From Ignavibacteriota bacterium (GTDB lineage Bacteria > Bacteroidota > Ignavibacteria > Tepidaquicellales > OLB5), in assembly GCA_003820375.1 (NCBI GenBank), contig RPQH01000039.1:1-39008 (forward strand): a stretch of 39,008 nucleotides of DNA, written 5' to 3'. Shown here in pieces: positions 32,770-39,008 of the stretch; position 1 is the first letter of the stretch; every line of letters begins with the position of its first letter. Below the pieces are notes generated by a model, which saw only the letters and a list, made by a program, of their open reading frames with translations, ran no database searches and was not told the DNA's origin. Both the position numbers and the translations under genes were made by a program.

Positions 32770-34272
32770 ATGAACCCATCACAGAATTTATTTTATCTTA
32801 TTAAATCACTATCAGCAAATGAGAAAAGATATTTTAAAATGTACTGCTCACTTCAATCGGGTGATAAAAATTATTTGCGGCTATTTGAAGCAATAGATGA
32901 AATATCGGAATATGACGAAACATTAATAAAGGAGCAGTTTAAAAAAGAGAAGTTTATCCGCCAGCTGACATTTACAAAGAACTATCTTTACAATTTGATT
33001 TTTAAAAGTCTTTATTCTTATTATTCAAAACATTCAATTGAAAGCAGGCTAAATGACCTGGTATTTAGATGCTGTTATTTTTATAAGAAGGCATTGTTTA
33101 AAGAATTCAGGCATTCAATAGACCTGGGCAAGAAGTTATCGCTTGAGTATGAGAGGTTTGGCTATTTTATCCAGTTCTCTTCTTATGAAAAAATTTTATT
33201 AATTGAAAAAATTTTTCCGGTAGTTGATGAAAAATCAATTTTACTGCAGGAAGAATTGACATCCGAGAAAATTTCTAATCTGTTTGTATATGAGTCTTTT
33301 GCGGCAATGCTGACAGGCATATACCGTGAAGAAGGAAGGACAAGAGATAAAGCATTGTTCCAATATATTGAACGCATAAAGCAATCTCCTTTGCTTACAT
33401 CGGAAAACTATGCCCTTTCATCTCTTGCAAAAGAACGATATTATTTTCTTCTTCAACTTATTTCGGATATATATGGTGATTTTGATAATATGTATAAGTA
33501 TTGCAGGAAACGTCTCGAAGTTATGGAAGCTGATCCTAAACCGTTCTCAGATAGGATTTACAATTACTGGCGTGATACTTTAATGTACCTGATATTACTT
33601 TCCATCCGTCTTGATAAACAGGAAAAATTAATTAAATATTTAAATTTGCTGGAGATGCATTCCAATGATACAGCATCGGATAAAATATATTTATTTTTGG
33701 TCCAGTCTTATTTAAGTATCCAGCTTATTATCACAGAGAAGAGATGGGATAAAGTAAACGAGCTTATGGAATCAATTGAGAAAGGATTAAAAATGTATAA
33801 AGGGAAGATGGATTCAAATTTTGAAATTATATTATATGACCTGATAGCAAGAATGCTTGTTGAGTCAGGTCAATACAATTCATCTTTGGTTTATATTAAT
33901 CTTTTGCTTCAGCATCCTTACATTTCAATACGCAGAGATATAGAATATAATGCAAGGTTATTGAATTTAATTATACATTATGAACTTAATAACTTTGAAT
34001 ATCTTGAATATTTAATAATTTCTACCTACAGGTTTTTATATAAAAGAAAAAAGATTTATAAACTTGAGACACTGGTCATAAATTTTATTAAACAGCTTTC
34101 AAAAGTAAATACAAATGAAGATTTGATCGATAATTTTAAAATCCTGCAAAAAGAACTTAAACAAATATACGTAAAGCCGCACGAAAAAAACGTTTTCTTA
34201 TACTTTAACTACCCTGAATGGGTTAATAAGAAGCTAAAAGAAATACAACAAAAACATTACTCAATCCGTTAA
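32770..34272 (+). CDS. Cytosolic helical protein of unknown function, second of its kind
   Basis: A 500-aa protein opening NLFYLIKSLSANEKRYFKMY, then SGDKNYLRLFEAIDEISEYD and FTKNYLYNLIFKSLYSYY. These motifs recur in a conserved hypothetical family of Bacteroidota. The remainder is alpha-helical with TPR-like periodicity (YLILLSIRLDKQEKLIKYLN; ARMLVESGQYNSSLVYINLL). It recalls the 484-aa protein at 22721 in length, opening (L-I-K-x-L/F-S-x-x-E) and helical content, although direct identity is low. No signal, membrane helix or catalytic motif is seen. It starts 244 bp from the divergent outer-membrane protein gene. Function unknown. Confidence 0.72.
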   Translation: MNPSQNLFYLIKSLSANEKRYFKMYCSLQSGDKNYLRLFEAIDEISEYDETLIKEQFKKEKFIRQLTFTKNYLYNLIFKSLYSYYSKHSIESRLNDLVFRCCYFYKKALFKEFRHSIDLGKKLSLEYERFGYFIQFSSYEKILLIEKIFPVVDEKSILLQEELTSEKISNLFVYESFAAMLTGIYREEGRTRDKALFQYIERIKQSPLLTSENYALSSLAKERYYFLLQLISDIYGDFDNMYKYCRKRLEVMEADPKPFSDRIYNYWRDTLMYLILLSIRLDKQEKLIKYLNLLEMHSNDTASDKIYLFLVQSYLSIQLIITEKRWDKVNELMESIEKGLKMYKGKMDSNFEIILYDLIARMLVESGQYNSSLVYINLLLQHPYISIRRDIEYNARLLNLIIHYELNNFEYLEYLIISTYRFLYKRKKIYKLETLVINFIKQLSKVNTNEDLIDNFKILQKELKQIYVKPHEKNVFLYFNYPEWVNKKLKEIQQKHYSIR

Positions 34273-34847
34273 TAACAGTTAGTTATTTCCATTATATCCG
34301 GAAAAACCTTATTTATTCAATAATTTAATTGAATTCACGGGAATTTTCCAACTCATTTTCTGATTTTATAACAAATGAATATGATAGAATTTATAAACAA
34401 TGACCTTTTTCTAATTAACTGTTATTACAACTTTTACTTTTGGTTTGCTTATAAAGAAACTGTTATATAATTTGTTAATGGTTCATCTGTCTCATTATAA
34501 AAGGCCATATTGTTTCCATTCTGTATTTTATTCTGGACCAGTTACATTTCTCTTACTGTTTTTACTGGCATATACTCCGGTTTTATCAATGAAAAAATAT
34601 TTCATCAATGTATGATTATTTTTTTCACGATAAAATTTTTCTGGTTCGTTTTACACATAGTAAATTTCTCATAATTCCTGTCACTGCTATGTGCAGTAAA
34701 TAATTTTTTTACCGTATACGGTTTTCACATTTACTTTTGTCTGAATTTTATTGAGAAGGACAATAAAATCCGGATAAATTGAAAATGTTTCATTTTTATA
34801 AAAACAAAAGAGTCAATTTAATCTTACAATAATTTCAGGAGGTGTTT
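34273..34847. other. 575-bp intergenic region with small palindromes
   Basis: No ORF is supportable. ACCGTATACGGT (34711-34722) is a perfect 12-base palindrome, and ACTGC-N5-GCAGT (34683-34697) lies 14 bases before it. Both are about 125-165 bp upstream of the next gene and could be operator sites. Promoter boxes are not clear. Confidence 0.4.
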
Positions 34848-36860
34848 ATGAAAAAAAACTTTGTCTACGTTATTTCTTTCCTTATTTTACTACTCTCAGT
34901 CAGCCAGCTTTCATCACAGGTGTTTCAGGATTGGGTTTCACGATATAATGGCACAATGAATTATATCGATGCTCCGACCTGTTTAGCAATAGATAATGCA
35001 GGTTTTATTTATACAGCAGGTTCCAGTCATCAAACAGGAACAAGCCGCGATATGTTTACGATCAAGCTTACAAATACCGGTGATACAGTTTGGACCAGGA
35101 AATTCAACGGTGCAGGTGGTGGCGATTATATTTTTGCTATCGCAATAGATAACTCTAATAATGTTTATGTTACCGGCAGAGCTGATTATGGTGGAACAAC
35201 ATTATCTGATTTTGTTACTATAAAATATAATCCAGCGGGTGTCCTTCAATGGTACTCACGTTATAATGGCTTGTCCAGCGGAGTCGATGAAGCACGCTGC
35301 ATTGCAGTAGATAATTCAGGAAATGTTTATGTTTCGGGAAAAAGTCCCCGCTTAGGTGTTGGTGATAATCTTGATATCGTTACTATAAAATATAACTCAT
35401 CGGGAGTACAGCAATGGGTAACAATATACAACGGGCCAGGTAACGCACTAGATAATCCATTTTCTATTGCATTATCTCCTACAGGTGATTTGATAGTAGC
35501 CGGTGAATCTATCGGTCTAAATACAGGCGGTGATCTTATCATACTTAATATGTCTCCAACAACCGGTGCTGTACAATGGGTTTACAGGTATAATAAAGCC
35601 GGTGTTAACGGTGGGGATGCTGCAAAATCCATGGCTATTGATGCTTCAGGAAATATTTATGCTACCGGATACACAGATAACGGCACTGCTGCTACAAAAT
35701 ATGATTACATTACTCTTAAACTTAATACTACCGGTGTTGTTCAATGGATTTCATTTTTTAATGGAGCCGGCAATGATTTTGATTTTGCCAATGCATTGAC
35801 TCTGGACGCTTCAGGTAATGTTATAGTAACCGGTAGGAGTATAGGCGTAGGTACAAACAATGATTTTGCAACTGTAATGTACAATGGGTCAACAGGTGCT
35901 CCAGTATGGGTTAGCACATATAACGGCCCGGGAAATGCTGCTGACGAAGCAACAACAATCAAAGCAGATGCATCCGGGAATATATATGTTGGCGGAGGAG
36001 CCGCATCTGTTTCGAACGGTATAGATTTTGTTACTATTAAATATAATAATGTTGGGGCACAGCAATGGCTTTTTACTTACAACGGTCCCGGCAACAATAC
36101 CGATTTCATCCGCGCTCTTGCACTTGATAACTTAAATCATGTTTATGTTACAGGTGAGAGTTTCGGAAGCGGTACGAACTCTGACTTTGCAACTATAAAA
36201 TATTATCAGTGCAATCTTAGCGTGAGTGCAGGAAATGATACTACCATAATATTGGGTTACGGTAATCAATCTGCTTCATTGCACGGCTCAGCAGCAGGTG
36301 GTGTCGCTCCATATGTATATATCTGGTCTACAGGAGATACTGCACAAAATATTATTGTTACACCAACTCAAACTACGTCATATATACTTTATGTCACAGA
36401 TTCAAAAGGATGTACAGATTCTGATACAATGACTGTGAATGTAACTGATATAAGCTGCGGACCGCATAAAGTACAGATATGCCATAAAGGACAAACTATT
36501 TGTGTTGATACAAATGCAATACAGGGTCATTTACGTCATGGTGATGTGTTAGGTCCTTGCCCGACACAAAATTTACAGAATGCGAAAACTCCCGAGGATG
36601 AAGTTACATTAAATGATAATTATCCTAATCCGTTTAATCCAACAACATCATTCAGCTTTTATCTGCCGGCAGCTTCAAAGGTGAAGCTTGTTATCTATGA
36701 TAACATAGGCAGGGAAGTAGCCTCATTGGTTGATGGATTCCTCGAATCAGGAACTCATAAGTTTAATTGGAATGCAGCAAACTTTTCCAGCGGAATATAT
36801 TTCTATAAGTTAGTTGCAACAGGTTTTGAGCAAACAAGAAAAATGGTTCTGATAAAGTAA
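34848..36860 (+). CDS. T9SS-secreted SBBP-repeat beta-propeller protein
   Basis: A 670-aa protein from the ATG at 34848, five bases after a perfect AGGAGG (34837-34842). A GTG at 34842 overlaps that site and is rejected. The signal peptide ends near SQLSSQ. Eight repeats of about 50 residues follow (iDxSGNvYVTG, then FxTIKYNxxGxxqWvxxYNGpGN), the seven-residue-core SBBP pattern of beta-propellers. Next are an Ig-like/PKD-like domain (about 460-550), a Cys/His-rich insert (VQICHKGQTICVDTNAIQGH, HLRHGDVLGPC) and a T9SS sorting domain (NYPNPFNPTTSFSF ... GIYFYK...MVLIK). The protein should be surface-exposed or released. The role is unknown; adhesion or binding is an inference. Confidence 0.9.
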   Translation: MKKNFVYVISFLILLLSVSQLSSQVFQDWVSRYNGTMNYIDAPTCLAIDNAGFIYTAGSSHQTGTSRDMFTIKLTNTGDTVWTRKFNGAGGGDYIFAIAIDNSNNVYVTGRADYGGTTLSDFVTIKYNPAGVLQWYSRYNGLSSGVDEARCIAVDNSGNVYVSGKSPRLGVGDNLDIVTIKYNSSGVQQWVTIYNGPGNALDNPFSIALSPTGDLIVAGESIGLNTGGDLIILNMSPTTGAVQWVYRYNKAGVNGGDAAKSMAIDASGNIYATGYTDNGTAATKYDYITLKLNTTGVVQWISFFNGAGNDFDFANALTLDASGNVIVTGRSIGVGTNNDFATVMYNGSTGAPVWVSTYNGPGNAADEATTIKADASGNIYVGGGAASVSNGIDFVTIKYNNVGAQQWLFTYNGPGNNTDFIRALALDNLNHVYVTGESFGSGTNSDFATIKYYQCNLSVSAGNDTTIILGYGNQSASLHGSAAGGVAPYVYIWSTGDTAQNIIVTPTQTTSYILYVTDSKGCTDSDTMTVNVTDISCGPHKVQICHKGQTICVDTNAIQGHLRHGDVLGPCPTQNLQNAKTPEDEVTLNDNYPNPFNPTTSFSFYLPAASKVKLVIYDNIGREVASLVDGFLESGTHKFNWNAANFSSGIYFYKLVATGFEQTRKMVLIK

Positions 36861-36877
36861 AAATTATTATATATTTT

Positions 36878-36907
36878 AAAATAGCCCGGTAAATGCCGGG
36901 CTATTTT
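36878..36907. terminator. Rho-independent terminator
   Basis: AAAATAGCCCGG and CCGGGCTATTTT form a perfect 12-bp stem around a six-base loop, followed by ATTTTAT. It starts 18 bases after the stop of the SBBP gene. Confidence 0.92.
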
Positions 36908-37253
36908 ATTTTATATCGATTCATTTGTTACAAATTGCAGTAAATTTCCAAAGATTTCAAGAATTTAGGGGAACCACCCGGGATTTTTATTAATTATTAT
37001 TACATACATAATATTTAGATACGATTGACAGGATTTTTGTGATTGTCCCAAATTTTAAGTTAAAACCATGTTTTTAATAAAGTATTGACTTTTGATTTTG
37101 AACAAATTATTATACGTGCCGCCTGAAGCTGTAATCATAGCCCTGGATAATTCTTGAAACCAGCTTCATTTTTGGAAAAATTTATTTCAATATTAGAATT
37201 TAATTATTCAATAACTATAAGAATACTTTTTTACTAACTAAACATAAAATAAT
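36908..37253. other. Gap before the last gene
   Basis: AT-rich spacer of 346 bp that should contain the promoter of the gene at 37254. I see no ORF, no strong promoter pair and only a short GACA...TGTC inverted match near 37028-37046. Confidence 0.4.
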
Positions 37254-39008
37254 ATGAAATTTATTATTTCAATTTTAATGGTGTTGTTTTTCACATCATC
37301 GTTAATTTTATCTCAGGATGCTAAGAAAGGAAAACTTAGCCAGGCAAAAGAAAACGGATCTGTTTTATATCTTAATACAGCTCCAACTCCTACGCCTTTT
37401 TTAATAAACACTATTAATCCGGTTGGTGCAATTCCTAACCTAAAAACATTTGCAGATTATGTTACAAACGGTAATCATTTGAGAAAGCTTTTTGTGTTTG
37501 GAGATACCGTAGTTGTAGGTGTAGATTATTTAGATACCAATTTTGTTGCATTGACAGAAAGAAGAATAAGATATAACGTAAGCTTTAACGGAGGTAATAC
37601 GTGGTCTTCAGATGTGTTGGTAGTAAATACAACTGAAGGTCAGGCATACAGTGATTTCACACCAATTTATGCTACAGAAAGAAGTGTTGGAGTATCCGGC
37701 AGGCAGTATGTTGGTTCAACATCAAGAGGATTTGCAGGTTCAGAACTATCTCTTGGACTTGGTTCATTTACAAGCCTCTTAAATCCCGGTACCGGAAGGG
37801 ATTATTTTGCTCAAAGTTTAAATAGTTCTGAATTAGCCGGTTCATATTTATCATCTACACAAGATACAATATATTTCATAAAGTATAATTTTGTTTCAAA
37901 TACATTTGGGACTCCTGTCGTAGTTTCAGCCGGTGCTACAGAAGTTGAGGCAAGTGCAAGACATTCAACAACAACAGCCTCAAATGGGCAGAACGTATTT
38001 ATTTTATGGTATTATGCAGGTGGTACATTCGGTCAATTTTATGCAAAAGAATCTGTCAATGGCGGAACATCTTTTGGTTCCCTTACAACAGTATTATCTG
38101 AAACTGCAATGGTCGGAGGTGACTCTGTCGAAGCATGGCTGAATTCTGATTTTATATATAAACCGGGTACTACAAATAAATGTGCAGTTTTACAAACTGT
38201 AGCACCAGGTACATCCACATCACGCCGCGGATATAAAATATTGTTCTGGTCACCGACTATTAACGGCGGTAATCCGGTGAAAATTGCTGACTGGCAAAAT
38301 GCTAATATCCCTTTATTAAATGACAGTATATTATATACAAATGATACAGCTATCTTCCAGGTAAATATGGCATATGTATCAAACCCAACATTAGCATATA
38401 CCAATGATGGTTCAAGACTAATTTGTGCTTTCCAGGTAGGTCAACCGGAATATACTTCATACAGTTACCATTATTATGATATTTATACATCTTATTCAGA
38501 TAATGACGGTGCTACCTGGTCAAATCCTATAAATATTACAAACACACCAAACATTGATGAAATATACCCGACGCTTTCTAAATCAGGCAATACTGCAAAT
38601 GATATGAAAATTACATTTTTAGTTTCTGAATGTCCGGGTTCGAACAGCTTTAATCAGATAACCACACCAAGATGCCCCAATTATTGGGTGTACAGGAGAT
38701 ACGACCCTGTTACAGGCAGTATAATCGGTATTAATACAATTTCCAGTGAAGTACCGCAGTCATTTAAATTGCATCAGAACTATCCGAACCCGTTCAACCC
38801 TTCGACAAAGATAAGATTTGAATTGCCGAAGAGTGAAGTTATATCATTAAAGATATATGACCTGCTCGGAAAAGAAGTTGCGGCAGTTGTTAATAATGAA
38901 TTCACTACTGCAGGAGTAAAAGAAGTTGAATTTAATGCTTCACAGCTTGCATCAGGTGTTTATTATTATGTATTAAAAGCAGGGAATTTGCAGGAATCTA
39001 AGAAGATG
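37254..39008 (+). CDS. T9SS-secreted sialidase-like protein, cut by the window end
   Basis: The frame is open from the ATG at 37254 to the last base (585 codons, no stop). The signal peptide MKFIISILMVLFFTSSLILS is followed by DAKKGKLSQAK. The body has BNR-like strands: VSFNGGNTWSSDVLVV, ESVNGGTSFGSL and SYSDNDGATWSNPINIT, each an S/D-x-G/D-G-x-T/S-W box typical of sialidase-fold propellers. The C-terminus HQNYPNPFNPSTKIRFELP ... GVYYYVLKAG...SKKM is a T9SS sorting domain missing only its last few residues, so the protein is about 590 aa. Catalytic Arg and Asp residues of true sialidases are not evident. It shares its tail with the genes at 18764 and 34848. Confidence 0.88.
   Translation, partial: MKFIISILMVLFFTSSLILSQDAKKGKLSQAKENGSVLYLNTAPTPTPFLINTINPVGAIPNLKTFADYVTNGNHLRKLFVFGDTVVVGVDYLDTNFVALTERRIRYNVSFNGGNTWSSDVLVVNTTEGQAYSDFTPIYATERSVGVSGRQYVGSTSRGFAGSELSLGLGSFTSLLNPGTGRDYFAQSLNSSELAGSYLSSTQDTIYFIKYNFVSNTFGTPVVVSAGATEVEASARHSTTTASNGQNVFILWYYAGGTFGQFYAKESVNGGTSFGSLTTVLSETAMVGGDSVEAWLNSDFIYKPGTTNKCAVLQTVAPGTSTSRRGYKILFWSPTINGGNPVKIADWQNANIPLLNDSILYTNDTAIFQVNMAYVSNPTLAYTNDGSRLICAFQVGQPEYTSYSYHYYDIYTSYSDNDGATWSNPINITNTPNIDEIYPTLSKSGNTANDMKITFLVSECPGSNSFNQITTPRCPNYWVYRRYDPVTGSIIGINTISSEVPQSFKLHQNYPNPFNPSTKIRFELPKSEVISLKIYDLLGKEVAAVVNNEFTTAGVKEVEFNASQLASGVYYYVLKAGNLQESKKM

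Noticed and set aside
34842..34847. GTG start for the SBBP-repeat protein
   Set aside because: The GTG overlaps the AGGAGG ribosome-binding site; the ATG six bases later has correct spacing.
37933..38404. Short frames near the window end on both strands (37933-38142, 38039-38404)
   Set aside because: They lie inside the open frame starting at 37254, which has a signal peptide, BNR boxes and a T9SS tail.
18764..39008. T9SS sorting domains as evidence for a local secretion locus
   Set aside because: Only cargo genes are present; no por/gld/spr machinery genes occur in the window.

Overview
The window is AT-rich and almost certainly comes from an Ignavibacteria-like member of the Bacteroidota/Chlorobiota group. 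Three exported proteins (18764-20008, 34848-36860, 37254-39008) end in a type IX secretion (T9SS) C-terminal sorting domain with the NYPNPFNP signature. Several others have Sec or lipoprotein signals, and only some genes carry a recognisable Shine-Dalgarno sequence. No rRNA, intact tRNA, transposase, CRISPR array or phage structural gene was found.

Region 1 (1-15.1 kb) looks like accessory DNA. Five degenerate copies (R1-R5) of a repeat whose right end is the 3' half of a tRNA-Asn(GTT)-like gene lie in one orientation and bound small gene modules. Three copies share about 118 bp of extra upstream sequence. Four carry an inserted palindrome in or beside the T arm, three of them built on the core GGCAACTGCC. 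Two decayed GIY-YIG nuclease genes abut R1 and R4. The modules are: two Lmo0937-type membrane miniproteins, a cytochrome c-like protein and a NarL-type regulator (R1-R2); rubrerythrin and a Cus/Czc-type metal efflux operon (R2-R3); a histidine kinase plus a response regulator fused to a thioredoxin-reductase-like flavoprotein (R3-R4); and a trypsin-like protease with a small partner resembling its own N-terminal domain (R4-R5).

Region 2 (15.2-18.7 kb) is a two-gene operon for a glycyl radical enzyme with a GCTEP active-site motif and its radical SAM activase. They overlap by 11 bp and end in a bidirectional stem-loop terminator.

Region 3 (18.7-22.6 kb) is a minus-strand set of four genes: a small basic protein, a truncated secreted protein, a TPR protein and a seven-bladed propeller T9SS cargo. 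A pair of GCGTGCACG palindromes separates it from a divergent 484-aa protein of unknown function.

Region 4 (24.3-30.2 kb) has a homoserine-kinase/APH-like kinase, a phospholipase D-like protein with an altered first HKD motif, an M15 peptidase lipoprotein, a three-TM coiled-coil protein ending in a domain resembling prokaryotic YEATS, and an exported protein of unknown function.

Region 5 (30.4-39.0 kb) has an outer-membrane protein of the CBM9-like/DUF5916 type, a second roughly 500-aa cytosolic protein reminiscent of the 484-aa one, an eight-repeat SBBP-type T9SS protein, and a last T9SS protein cut by the window end.

The leading candidates for something undescribed are the tRNA-Asn-derived repeat family that partitions region 1 into modules, and the protease/pro-domain-like pair in the R4-R5 cassette.
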